From contig BCJC01000004.1 in NCBI GenBank assembly GCA_001600175.1, positions 1,364,001 through 1,428,000 of the forward strand: a stretch of DNA of 64,000 nucleotides, written 5' to 3'. Under the pieces are notes generated by a model. That model ran no database searches. It worked only from the letters and a program-made list of their open reading frames with translations, and was not told the origin of the DNA. The translations under genes and the position numbers were made by a program. Each line of letters starts with the position of its first letter. The stretch's first letter is position 1. This stretch comes from Erythrobasidium yunnanense (taxonomy: Eukaryota; Basidiomycota; Cystobasidiomycetes; Erythrobasidiales; Erythrobasidiaceae). Below, in pieces: positions 23,236-34,910 of the stretch.

Positions 23236-25096
23236 ATGGGCGAACCCAGGAATTGGGACCCGCTGCTCTTCACGTACGACATCCCGTACAGCCCAACAGC
23301 GTGCAGCAACATCGTAAGTCTGCCCAAACGAGCATGCGAAAACCCAGCTTAAATCCCGCATCCGCTGGCTCGTCCTGCAGACGCTGTCTTTTCTGGGTGG
23401 AACTCAAGTATGTACAACGTATATATGATGTATGAACGGGAAATGCTGACGGTTGACGTCCCAGCCTTACTCGCTATCTGCCTTCATCTGGCCGGGAGGA
23501 AACGAGACCCTGGTGACATGGATGCCCATAGTCGACAGCCTCAGTGATTCTTGCTATACCTGGGGTGGTAAGCTTCTATTCGCACTACTTCCCAAGCGTT
23601 CTTCGCACGTCGTGCGCGGGAGCATATGGGCTTGCTTCCCGACTCGGCTAATCTCGCAATCTGCTTCTCTCTCACAGTTGCTGCACCCATCAACTCAGAT
23701 GTCATATTCCAACTCAAAGACGCCAAAGGCATGACAATCTTCTCTCAAACACCTCTGAGCGTCCTATCGAATGAACGGGGAAGAGCCGCCGACACATGGT
23801 GCTTGAGCGATACAGATAACGATACTCTACCCACAAGCTCCATTCCTGGTCACAATTATGCCATAAATGCAACGGAGGCCCGCTCAGGATCAATGCCCAC
23901 GGCAACTCGTACGTCATCCGCCTACACGGGTATACCTACCAAGGACGAGGCATTGTGAGTAGATAGACCCTGACATGCGCCGATCTAAATGCTGACAAGG
24001 CTCTGCGCTGCCGTTTTGCAGCAGCGACGTCGTTGCCGCAGAAGCATATCGCTCAATGGTTGTGGAAGGCGTACTCGCCGCTCTGGTTGCAGTAACTGCA
24101 GTAGCATTGGCAGTGGTCATCTTCTTATTCTTCCGCTTACGGCGACGATACAAGGACGCTAAAACGCAACTACACTCGCTGCCTGCTCCGACTACTTATG
24201 GCGCTGGCTTCCAGGTCCAAGATCCGAAATACAGTCCCGATAAAAGCGGAGAGAAGCGGTCGTTGTTCTTTGGGGGAAGAGGGCAAGGCAAACATGGAAG
24301 ATCGAAGATGTGGCCTTCGCGAAAAGGAGGTCGCGGAGGCGGGGAACCTGAAGATCTACTTCGCAACACTCTGCAAGCTCAGCATAACGTTGCGTTCGAT
24401 GTGATTACACCCACTGCCGATGATCATTCGCGGAATCCTTTCGAAGAGGCTGTAGCAGCCGTTAGAAACGGAGATGACCGATTCTTCCTCACGCCTGGAC
24501 GCCGGAACGAAGACTCTCGCCGCAGGCACAATTCGACTACTTCGCTTGTATCAGATGCTCCCTCGAGCAACCAGGGAAGCACCCGTACCGGGGCGTCTGG
24601 GATCTCTACCGAATACTATCATCGTACAAAAGCTTCGACTATACCTCCGAAAGCACCCACAGCGGCTGCTTCTGGATATCCTCCTCTTTCAGGTGCAGAT
24701 GGCTCTCCATCGTCTTCCGGCCATTCAAGCACCTTGAAAGATGCTTCCCTCCATGTTTCCAACACATTCTCTCGCTACGGACCCAAGTCGCCGTCCATCG
24801 ACACGGTCGAGACTGTCATCGTCCCGATTTCGCGTGTCTCTACACGGACGGACGATAGTAGAGGGAGCAGCGACTTTACAGAAGATTACGATGAAGCGAG
24901 CCGGAGCGATCCCGACTCGCGGCGGATGTCCTTCTCTGGGCAATCTTGGAGTAGCAGCATGCATCCTGCGAACGAGGATGCTACAGAGGAGGGCTACGAC
25001 GACGACGATGAGCCGTATGCGATGCTAGATGGCGAGAGCAGCATCAACAGCCGGGCAAGCTCGCTGTACAGACCGTACGACAGGCACGGGCGGTGA
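23236..25096 (+). CDS. single-pass membrane protein with Ser-rich cytoplasmic tail
   Basis: The start is the ATG at 23236. Short exons join in frame: TACSNI to TLSFLGGTQ to PYSLSAFIWPGGNETLVTW, then SCYTWG to VAAPINSDVIFQLKD. Together they give a Cys- and Asn-containing domain of about 170 residues. After an intron ending near 24020 comes one strong transmembrane helix (VLAALVAVTAVALAVVIFLF) followed by RLRRRY, a classic inside-positive stop-transfer. The rest, to the TGA at 25096, is about 320 residues of Ser-, Asp- and Gly-rich, probably phosphorylated tail. This beta-rich ectodomain plus helix plus disordered tail layout is common among basidiomycete surface proteins of unknown role. No N-terminal signal peptide is visible, so a further upstream exon may be missing. 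Confidence 0.75.
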
Positions 25097-25553
25097 CCTT
25101 CCAAGCTTGTTACAATATCGAGCAAAGTGTAGGAATAATATATATACGCATCTGTACATCGGTTAAGGTTATGTTTGGATATTTTACTCTTTATTCTCCA
25201 GTCTGTTAACACCCTTTCGATTTTCTGTAGCAGTTAGCTTTGAGTAGTAGAATACTGGTCTGTATCAATGAGTCGAATGCAATACACATACTGTGCATTT
25301 TACACGCTGCTGCCTGCCATGCATTCCTTGAAGGGTCGCGTGCGCTTGGACCTCCTTCCTTTGAGAAGGGCGAGCATTACGGATTGACGCCTTTCTTTTC
25401 TGCTCCAACTATTTGCAACACTTTCAAAGGACTGAGTCCTATCCTATTCCACGCACAGCAAGACAATCCTTTAGTCGTTCAGTTCTCCTCGTCGTTTCAA
25501 TCCACCTTTTCTCGCGCCCAAGCCATCCCATTCCTATCGCATTTCAGCCCATC
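25097..25553. other. intergenic region with pyrimidine-rich leader
   Basis: The last 150 bp before the ATG at 25554 are CT-rich, typical of a well-expressed fungal 5' leader. No separate gene is supported. Confidence 0.4.
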
Positions 25554-27039
25554 ATGCTCGCTCTCCCATCCCTCACCGTTCTCGGACTGCTCGTTGCATC
25601 TGCATACGCAAAGTATGAGTGCAATACAGACCTCGGTTCATACTGTGAGTGCCAGCGTGCCATCAGTGTCGAGCGCGCCCAATTCTTACATCTCGCACGC
25701 GCCGCACAGACCCCTACTGCGTGAATGTCCCAGACGGCGCATCATCATCCAAGAAGCTACCTACTATCCTTATGTTGTCTGGGTCTGGCGCCCGAAACAA
25801 GGGAGACTCCAGCGCCGTAAAGTCTCTGGTGAGGCGCAGGCTCGCTCGTGCCAAACAACCAAACAGACAGAGTTTGCTGATTGCCGAATGTGCATAGTCT
25901 GGCTATGATGGATTCGGCAAAGTTATCAACCAATACCTCTCAGGCAACAAGGGTGAAGACCAGACCATGGCAGGCGAACAGTGCGTTGGACTCCTCGAAA
26001 TGTAGTCTCAGCCATGCTAATGCATTGTGTGACCAGATTCATCACGATCATTCCTATTTCCCCTCAATACGCTCAGGGGGGAGGCGAGGTTAGGCACTGG
26101 TGGCCCGAGTACCTCGACCAAGTTCTCGATTCCGTCAAGTCCAAGTACCCTGTCGATGAAGATCGCATCCACTGCTCTGGCTACTCTATGGGAGCTCGTG
26201 GATGCTGGAGATACGCTACTGCCCGACCAAACGTACTCGCATCGACAATGTCTTCGGCAGGCGCGGCAGAACGCTCTGGCGATGGCACTCTTTCGCAGCA
26301 GAAGGCAGATGCAACCTTCCCATTGCTCAAGAACATTGTCAACATGCCCGTATGGCAATTCGCCGGCTCATCCGACTCCACCGCTGGTACCGACTCTCCT
26401 AAAGCTACGCAGGAACAGCTTATCAAGCTTGGATCTACTGTATCGAAGCTCAGCATCGAAGGCACAGACCACTCTGGAATGAGCACCATGCCTTTCAACG
26501 CCCAGCTCATGAAGTGGATGCTCCAGCAGAAGCGAAACGGCGGTGGCTCTTCCTCTGGCGGCGATAACAATAGCGGGGACACTAATGAGGATGAGGCTGT
26601 CGTCACTAAGACAAGCTTAGGCGCTTCGGTTCCTACTGCTTCTCACGTTCCTACTCGAGCTGCAACCGGTACTGGAAGCCAAAGCACCGGCAAATGCAAG
26701 GGCAAGCGCGTCAAGCGATCTGCCCACAAGCAGTACGTCAAGCGAGGCCTCACCCTCAACGCCATCTTGGCTTCAACCGGTCGTGGCGCTGTCAAGCAGG
26801 CTATCGAGAAGCGACAGACTCAGGAGAAGCGAGGCCTTACGCTTGCCGCTATCAACGCAGCTAGAAAGGCAGCATCCAACTCAAGCCCTGCTGTCGCCAA
26901 CTCGACGACTGTTGACGAGTCAGCCGAGAAGGTCAAGAAATCCACTATCAGCCTCGAGAGCCCGCTAGACAGAAGAGCAGCAAGCGCAAAAGCACTTCCT
27001 TTGACAGGAAACGCAAAGATGGCACGAAGAATGAAGTGA
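25554..27039 (+). CDS. secreted alpha/beta hydrolase (PHB depolymerase/feruloyl esterase-like) with dibasic repeat tail
   Basis: The protein starts with a clean signal peptide, MLALPSLTVLGLLVASAYA. Exons join through YPYCVNVPDGASS, PTILMLSGSGARNKGD, SGYDGFGKVIN and GEQFITIIPISPQYAQGG, which is the strand and oxyanion region of alpha/beta hydrolases. The nucleophile elbow is GYSMGARG with Ser in the middle; VWQFAGSSDSTAG is the likely acid loop and EGTDHSGMS the catalytic His loop. So it is an extracellular esterase of the LpqC/polyhydroxybutyrate depolymerase type; the substrate is unknown. After about residue 270 comes a Gly/Ser linker and a basic tail with two copies of KRGLTL(N/A)AI (about 26739 and 26826), each after a Lys-Arg, as in Kex2-processed repeat proteins. 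Confidence 0.85.
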
Positions 27040-27801
27040 TTTACATCACAGACTCTTCGGGCTATAGATCCGCTTGCTTTTTCTTCATCTTCGGCTTTTT
27101 AGGGGTTTGGGGTGTCTTTTCGACGAATAACGGGCAGTATCAGTATAATGAATGACCAAGCTGGCGCTTGGCGACCTTTCAGAGGATGCGCGGACACGGT
27201 AAGTCTCATAGCTTCAACTGCTCTCTCTATCCTTATTCAGGTGGCTAACGCTATGTCGGCTTCTTTAGCACACCAAGTACAACACGTACGAGAACACAAA
27301 ACAACGACTATTTCTACCCTTCCATCAAATCAACGACAGTACATAGATCACGATCTTTACTATTTTATCTTTTCTCATTACGCCAACCTTTCGGGCAAAG
27401 GACAAGCTGCCTGCCACACTGCCAGACATGTGCTCATTTCAATCACGACACCGGATGTCCCTTTCACTATTTCTATTCTACCTATCCTTTCTATGCCAGA
27501 CTGCTAGGCGGTCATCTAGGAGCAGCTTGCATCGCATAGTCGATGCTTGTCCGCCTTCTCATACGCTGCTTTCTATTTTACACAAGCTTCTCTAGCTCTT
27601 TGTACAAAGATGTCGGCGACATCTTCGTTTCTTTCTTCTTGTTCTGCTAGACGTTGTGAGCTAGGGAAATTTGTAGTGCGAGTTTAGCAATGCAATGCAA
27701 CCACAGTGGAACATGAACATATAACGTAGCGCGAGTACGCGATACTATGTTCGCGCTTTATCTTGATTCAGGACTGATTGCTGAGCTGCGCCGCGTTCTG
27801 G
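27040..27801. other. intergenic region between hydrolase and COG2
   Basis: The region holds the hydrolase 3' end and the COG2 promoter. A 131-codon frame at 27112-27507 is rich in Ile, Ser and Thr without a domain and looks like chance. It is otherwise empty as far as I can tell. Confidence 0.4.
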
Positions 27802-30800
27802 ATGGATGCAGCAGCGGCAGCGCCAGCGAATGGCCGCAAAGATGGGTCACCACACGACGACGAAGATGCGGTAGCTGTACCGTCGGAGCTGCCTTTTGCT
27901 GCGCCGCTATCACACGAGCTGTTCGGGATCCTTCAAGACGGTCAAGACGACTTTGATGCATCGCACTTCCTCCTGTCGCGCAAGCATGTCAATCTGGATG
28001 ATCTACGCTCAGAACTGCGAACCTATCTGGCGTCTCTGCGGCAGCAGCTTGTTTCCATCATCAATACGGATTATGAGGACTTTATCAACTTGGGACGCTC
28101 GCAGCTGCTAGGCAGCGATGACCAAATGAGCTACAGAATGCGCAAACCGCTAGAAGGCATCAGCGGCGAAATCTCAGAAGCTATGGACGAGCTCGTAGCT
28201 ATCAGGGCCGGTCTCGAGTCGCGCTTGAATACAAGGGAGCAGATTAGGAGCAGGAAAGCAATGTGCAGAAAGTTGCTAGGCGTCAATGAACAGACGCAGA
28301 AGGTCGAAGATATGCTCCTTATACCATCCTCGGCTGGACGAGCAAGTGACGGACCTGCAGACGAAGCTACGCGAGCTGGCCTCAAGGTCGTTCGCACAGC
28401 CAAAACCTCAGCCGACAAGGGACTTAGGGTAGACAGGTCAGCTCAGCCATTAGTTCAGGTGTCTCGTCTACGCTAAACATGCTTGTAACAGATCTATGGG
28501 TTCCGACACAAAGCGGATAGAACGCATTGCACAGGAGTACAACCAGCTTCTGTACCTTGTGAGGAAGTCGGAAGGTCTCAGATTCGTCACCAGTCTTCAG
28601 CCTGTAAGCATGCTCGATGTCCGTCCATAACAGAGCTCGTCTGAACCAGTTTATCTATACAGCGTATCGACCGGATATCCGTAACGCTTCAGCACGACCT
28701 CAATACTCTCCTCTCTGCCTCAATTACATCCTTGAACAATCCTATACCTAATTCTTCCCTTCGCGATGCCAATGGAGCGCTCAAAGCGCGGACAGAGGCA
28801 GTCAGCGACCTCTTCAGAACGTATGCCAGTATAGGCAAGTTCCGAGAAGCCGAAGAAATCATTCGCAAAGAAGTAGTCAGCGACTTCGTGACGAAGACTA
28901 TTCATCGAGAAGCCCTACTCAGCCCTCAGAGTCCAATGATGCCTATTACTCCCTATGCTCCCCTTACTGGAGCTATCAGTCCATCTACACCGTCTTTCCC
29001 ATTCTCACCCATCTCACCTTTTCCCTCTTCACTTATCGACGATAGATCGATGATCCCACCTTTCTATATCATGGATCCCATACAAGCCGCTCCTTCACCG
29101 TCAAATGCAGATACTTTCATCTCCGATGCGCTAGTTGAGCTATATAACAAGCTTCTGCTGTTTATCAGCAAAGACCTCGGCACGATACTAGAAGTCTGTG
29201 AAAGAAGGCCAGCGCAGGGTCGCGAAGCTTTTCCTGCCAACGTCGGTAAAGATGGCGATCTCACTGTTCCCGGCTCGCCTTCTACGCGAGAAAGAACCAA
29301 AGCAATGGCTGGTGTCGAAAAGTCTGGGTATGAAATCCTCAGTAATGTGATCTGGACGGAGATTGCAAATCGTATTACTAGCGAACTGGGGCATCTGATT
29401 TTCACTGCTGGTCGGCCGGATCAATTTCACAGGGTGAAGTCGCCTATACAGCGTTGCACAGACTAGGGCTAAATCAACAGCTTTCCGACAGAACTACCTG
29501 GCCACCATGTCATTCATCAACCGACTGGAGTCAATATGTCCGAACCACCGCTACCTTAACATACTTCGCAATAACAATTCCTATATCGCATTTCTTCGAC
29601 GTTGGCAGCTGCCGGTATATTTCCAGTTACGCTTCAAGGAAATTGTCAGTGCTTTGGAGAACACTCTGAGCATCAACGTCAGTAAGTAGACCGATTCTTT
29701 CTCAAGTTAATTTAAATCCTGACAGTGCTACACGAACAGTCACGGCAGCTCCATCAGCGGTTCAGAGCACATCACTCATTATGGCGGCTTCAGAGGCAGT
29801 ACATCGCGCTATATATACTTGCTGGAACGAGGATGTATTCCTACGAGAGCTCGCTGGTCGCTTCTGGAAGCTGACTCTACAGGTAAGAAGCCCTACTTAA
29901 ATTGTGCCACGCAATATAGATACAAAGAGCTAATGTGGAATTTGCAGCTGGTCCATCGCTATAGGACCTGGCTGCAAAGCAATCTACCGGACCACGCAAC
30001 GCCAGCCGCAATCAGCACTTCAGCAGCAAATCCCGCCAGCGGAGCGAGTTCGGCCATGAACGGAAGTGGACTGAATCTTCAAAGAGTGAGTACAAATGCT
30101 TGGCATGCGCTAGCACGACTGAGTCCTGTGCTAGCTACTGCCTAACGGCCTCAATACGCCGAACTCCCGACCAGCTACTCCTAATCCACAACCAACTAGC
30201 GCATCCGATGAGCATTCCGACGAGGTCGCACTTCGTCAACTCTCAATCGTTGTGTCCGATGCGCATACTTTCAGGGCTTTAGTGCTACAGCTCTTTACAG
30301 ACCGCATATCACCGAAGCTTCCTGCTCCGGATGCTGGCGAGAGTGTAGGTAGTAACGCAGAAGAAGATAGTCCAGAAGGTGAGCATTAGATCTTCCGGAA
30401 TGGAACATGGTCTGAAACGCTAGATTTGTAGCTGTCTTGGCATCAGCCCTGACTACCATAACTTCAATGACAGCCTCGCTACTAGTGCAGATCGTCACTA
30501 TCCTATCCAAGCGCTGCTCGGAGCCCCTTCGACTCGTCCGCAGTGGTGCTTCACAAGTTCGCGCTACCTCGAAGTCGAAAACGACTTCTGCGCCTACCGA
30601 ACCTAGCTACTTCGTACCAAACATTCTCCGACCTGCTCGAGCTTTTCTCGATGCGCCTGGTAAGGCTCTTTCAGCTGCGACACGCCAACAATTAGCTGTA
30701 GAGCTTTTCGAAGACTTGGCCGTACGATATGAAGCGGCTGTATCGAAGATGAAGAAGGACGATGATGCCCTTAGGAGGTTGAAACGCGGCAAAGCTGGCT

Positions 30801-30991
30801 TTAGTCTCTTCGGGTCAAGGTCAACGACGACCGACGATGCTGCCAATACATCGGACAGCGAGAAAGTCAGACAGCAGATGCAAGTCGATGTGGAAGCGTT
30901 CGCGAGCGATGCGAAGAGTCTTGGCGTCGACCTCGAGGCGTCAAACGGCCTTAAAGCGCTTCGCAAAGTCATCGAAGAATGGAATGTTTGA
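27802..30991 (+). CDS. COG2: conserved oligomeric Golgi complex subunit 2
   Basis: COG2 belongs to lobe A of the COG tether, which captures vesicles recycling within the Golgi. The start ATG 27802 gives MDAAAAAPANG and then the diagnostic N-terminal domain: PLSHELFGILQDGQDDFDA, HFLLSRKHVNLDDLRSELR, and VSIINTDYEDFINLGRSQL. A helical, coiled-coil-forming stretch follows up to about 28430. Later exons include a disordered Pro/Ser insertion around 28930-29070, VLHEQSRQLHQRFRAHH-like residues in the middle, and the C-terminal COG2 domain with LAVRYEAAVSKMKKDD and ALRKVIEEWNV before TGA 30991. At least seven introns are present. It is convergent with the b561-like gene, with about 120 bp between stops. 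Confidence 0.92.
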
Positions 30992-31109
30992 GTCAGTCCC
31001 TCTGTGACTGTTGTTGTATCAAATAGGGCGTGTCGTACGCGTATCACTTTCATACAATCATAATCCTTCTTCCCTTGACTACACTGTACAATTTGGCAAT
31101 TACTGATTA

Positions 31110-32581
31110 TTACGGCTCTAGCAGCGGAGGTACAGCTTTTCTTTTTACTCCAGTACTAACGCGACGTGGCGAACTCGTGGGTATGACAGACACTCTTTCC
31201 TGCCTGCTGCTTTGCGTTGTTGATGCACTGGAATGACTAGAGCGGTCGTTGCCTGCGCTTTCCTCGATCGTTGCGAGAGGTGCCAGGTGGGTGAGGGGAA
31301 GGAAGCCTAGGGATTGATGAAGTGGCAAATCCTCTCTGCGATGTGCTGCGTCGGCCTGAGGAATCTCTGCCATCTCCGGTTGAATTGAGCCAACCGTACT
31401 AGCTGAGATAGATGCTAGCGAGTCGTGATCTCGCATTGATGAGTGTGGTGATTGAATGTATTGCCAAGACTTCGATATAGAGTCCGCATTGCTATGTCTA
31501 CCGGAGGGTCTTGTTACCCAAATGTGACGGACCGCCAATGCTATCAGATAGAGAGAAAACAGTCCAGTGACAATGGCCCCTACGGAAAGAGTCAATCATG
31601 TCAACTCCAGCGTATAGTTGTGCTCGCAGAGATGCCTACAAATGACAATCACGGCTACGGGTATACTTCTGCCTGACCGAAGCGCGTATTGATTGACTCC
31701 CAGATACACCTGGGCGAAGCCGATCGCAGTAAGAAGCGTTCCTCCACTGTGATGAACTATCTGTCAGCCGAGTCAACAGCAAGACAAGGGGATACATACA
31801 AGATATGCACTTGTTGTGATAAAGCGGTAAACTTAGTAGGCCGATGACGACGCTGCTGCTCAGCCCATAAAGCCAGTATACATTGTAATCTGGAGTGAAA
31901 ACAGACTCAGCCAAGCCACTGCGCAGCTTGTTTGGTAGAGCCTACATCAGGAGGATCAACAATGACAGGCCCAACCGCTGATGCGCTGAGCCGAAGTGCT
32001 TGACTCCAGCCAAATTTGTAGCTGCGCCGCCCAGAGCAACTGTTGCTACAGTAAGAAGAAACACGAAACCGGAGATTGACCAGGTCAAAGAAGACGAAGG
32101 CCCAGCGTATCTAGACAGCAAGACAATGGAGGGAGAGAGCTGCAAGCAGAGTATCAGTATACAAGTCTTCTGTGCTACAGGTGCACTAATGACTGACTAT
32201 CATCCATGCCAAGCTTCCGAGAACTGCGTGTGCGACAACGACAGTGTCGAATCTCGTCCAAGAGCTGCTAGACGTAGTATTTTGAGGTATAGAGCCAGAT
32301 AGAGAAGTAGGTGAAGCCGAAGCAGGCGAGGCGTTGGCTTCTTGCAACAAAGATGTCGAAGTTGCTTCGGCGAGGAAAGTTGGGGTTGACGTCCATGCGT
32401 CCGGCGCCAGATTGGCGTAGCTGCCAGACGACCAGCCAAAGGTCATTTGTCCATCATAGATTCCACCGCTTGTTGCCCATGATGGTGCAGCAGTTGACAA
32501 TGCTGTCGCTGCTTGGGCTTGCGCCGGCCTGGCCAAGAAGAGCGGTAACACAAGACATAGCACGCCAGCTAGATTTGGCAT
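31110..32581 (-). CDS. cytochrome b561-domain membrane protein with signal peptide
   Basis: The start ATG 32581 begins a signal peptide (LCLVLPLFLARPAQAQA) and a Ser/Thr-rich ectodomain of about 80 residues. Next comes a helix with VVVAHAVLGSLAWMI. Further exons carry a membrane helix, HFGSAHQRLGLSLLIL, a join into LQCILALWAEQQ, and VHHSGGTLLTAIGFAQVYLG, then a last helix (GLFSLYLIALAV) with a long Ser-rich cytoplasmic tail ending at 31110. The His residues in three helices match heme ligands of fungal b561/ferric-reductase-like membrane domains. Such proteins move electrons across membranes, often with a DOMON domain outside; no DOMON is evident here. An in-frame stop at about 31950 is removed by a 57 bp intron with a GGCTGAG branch site. 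Confidence 0.75.
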
Positions 32582-33829
32582 TCTGCTCTTGTACGTCGGA
32601 TGTCCAAAGTTGCCGTTTACGCTGACATATCCGTTCGGGTAATGTGCGAGGTCGCCGTAGGAATTCGATCTATCGTAAGTTGTAATGTAGCGAAAGTGAG
32701 TGTGTTGTATGCTGTCTTGATTTTGTCGGTGGCCTGGGTTGATACGATATTGTCAGAAGGAAAGGAATGTAAAAGGCGAAGGTGCAGTTTGGGAGATTCT
32801 CTTCGTGTATATGCGGCACGAGTGTTTTGATTCAGTTAGACTGATATTTTTCAGGTAGCTCAAGCTTGTATACCAAGTTGGGTAAGCGATACGCGACCCG
32901 TGTGTTGACGGGACACGGGAAGGCTGTCACAGGAAGGAGGTGAAATTTTGGCCGAATTTGTTGAAATACTTATGTATGATATGCACGGAAGTGATGTGTC
33001 GTCTATTGAGCGTTGGATGCTGTCGTTAAACAAAGGAGTGTGTCGCGTTTTTCTGCAGGCGCCTCGATGAAGCAGGGTCGCACGGGATCCCGCGACTTGT
33101 CTTGATGATTGTACTGCAAGTTCTGGAAGACAAAGAAGACCAGCGATAGCGTCCGGGCAGTATACTTCAGACAAGTTGTACATTTCACGTCTTTTTAGCG
33201 AAATTTCTGTCACTAGGCCTCCTTGATTCCAGCAGGTCAGGCCACATAGTGCGCATCCATAGCCATAGATAGTGAAAGAGTAGGCTCCCACTCCTGCCTA
33301 TAGGAGGAAAATGCGGCATAAAGAGCGGTTGATTCCTTTCGGATTTGTGCCTGATCGAGAATGATCGAAGGTTCCGCAGAGAGGTTTTGAGGAACGACTT
33401 CGCCAGAGTAGGAGGTACGGGATTGCAGCTCCGCACAAGCTACCAGGTGAGTATTTACGTAGCACGTTGTGAATTCTGAGTTTCTTCGGAACAACGAAGG
33501 TCCAATTCTTCGTTACGTCTAAGCCTGGCTGTGCCAGCTTACTGGCGAGCGGAGAGTAGAGCGTGTATGATAATCGATACTCTTGTCAAGGTCTTTGTGA
33601 CGCGAAGCTACCAGCAGTACGTTGAGCTCCGTCGCTGCTGGCGTCAGTGAATGATACAAGATTGCTGTTATCGGCCTGCTTTCAGGCCGGTAAAGCCTGA
33701 CGCAGCCTGGGAGAGGAGCATGCTTGCTTGCGGCCTTGGGTCATACCGCGCGTGTGTGCGAACATGCGCTGTATTGTGCTGACAAGAAATCTGTATTTTC
33801 GGTCAATTGTAGTGAAGTCGATGCTTCTT
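32582..33829. other. 1.25 kb region without a confident gene
   Basis: The minus strand around 33240-33500 has frames with a mitochondrial-presequence flavour (RRNSEF, SRTSYSGEVVPQNL) that switch frame at a TCCTCCTATAG acceptor-like site into VGAYSFTIYGYG. That would suit a small spliced membrane protein, but no initiator ATG or matching donor was found, so I do not call it. The rest presumably holds the b561 promoter. Confidence 0.35.
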
Positions 33830-34746
33830 CTATGCAGCTACAGCGTGCTTGGCGATGAACTCCTGCAGGTGTAAGACCGCAATGTTCAGGGCGCATCCAA
33901 GTAGGTGGAAATAGGACTGCACTTACAGGCAACTTTGTCTTATCAGCTCCTGTAAAGCTGTCAACTGATGGATGAAATTGAAGAAGGATGGGGCGCGTCA
34001 GTGTACCCTTATGCTGCCAACATGCAAAGACAGAGGAAAGTGTCCGCCTACCTTTCTCGCCCGACTTGAAAACCATGAAGGTAGGCATAGCTCGGATGCC
34101 AACTTCCTGAGCAATCTCCTATGATGATACACGTTGATTGAATGAGTGTTATGGCGATCAAAGAGCCTGCAGCCTTACCTCCTCTTCGTCTACGTCGATC
34201 TGTAAATAGAAGCGATTAGCCGAGTCTGGTTCGCGAGGTCGCCGCTGACATACAGTGTAGAAGATGGCATTATCCTTGTACTTCTCATCTTGGGAGAGCT
34301 GGTTGAAGACGGGGGAGATGACCTGAGGTAAGGGAGCGCGTGTAGGCGAAAGAGATGCGGAAAGATAGCGAGAAAATGAGAACGCGACTAGATGAGCACA
34401 GTGAACGTAGTTCTACACACCTTGCAAGGACCACACCTGTAGAGATGCGCGAACTCTGTCAGTTACTGGGCGGAACCTGCTGAGTAATTGGGGGACCTAC
34501 CAAGTCGCGGCTGGAGGGTGAATTGGGGCGCAATCAAACAGTCAGGATTAGCGTTAGTATCGGTATGACCGCCAGAAGACAGGCCGCCAGCGTACAGAAG
34601 TCGATGATGACTGGCTTGTCGCCGGCAATCTGGGCAGGCGTCAATTTATCAGATCTGGATGGCTCTTTCTTGCTGTTTCTTGTCGTTACTCGTACCACTT
34701 CTCTGAATTCTTTGAGTCCTTTGATTGTTGCGTGCTGCTCAGCCAT
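33830..34746 (-). CDS. TRX1: thioredoxin
   Basis: This is a small cytosolic disulfide reductase. The exons are tiny and join exactly. MAEQHATIKGLKEFREV begins at 34746. Then comes IAGDKPVIIDF, whose TTC T joins to an 11-nt exon giving SATW. That splices to CGPCK (34430-34450), forming the redox centre WCGPC. Then VISPVFNQLSQDEKYK...AIFYT, IDVDEEEEIAQEVG, IRAMPTFMVFKSGEK with the conserved cis-proline (Met-Pro-Thr), VDSFTGADKTKL, and EFIAKHAVAA with the stop at 33830. At least seven introns are packed into 0.9 kb. The length, about 107 residues, is normal for a single-domain thioredoxin. Confidence 0.95.
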
Positions 34747-34910
34747 GTTTGTATGTAGATTGCGATGTGTTGACGGGAGAAAGAGCCAGACCTTGGACCT
34801 GTCGCGAACTACCTGTCTACATCAAAGCAAGGTAGCAATCCCAGATCGAACATTGCGTATCATCAAGTAGCATCAAGATATAGCACCGGCGAACGACCAC
34901 AACGACGACC

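Noticed and set aside
27112-27507. 131-codon plus-strand frame after the hydrolase gene
   Set aside because: It starts just after the stop of the hydrolase, has no domain or splice continuation, and its composition fits AT-richer untranslated sequence.
33240-33500. Possible small mitochondrial membrane protein on the minus strand (COX8-like impression)
   Set aside because: The frame change at a TATAG acceptor is tempting, but no ATG and no matching donor could be found, and the similarity is too weak.
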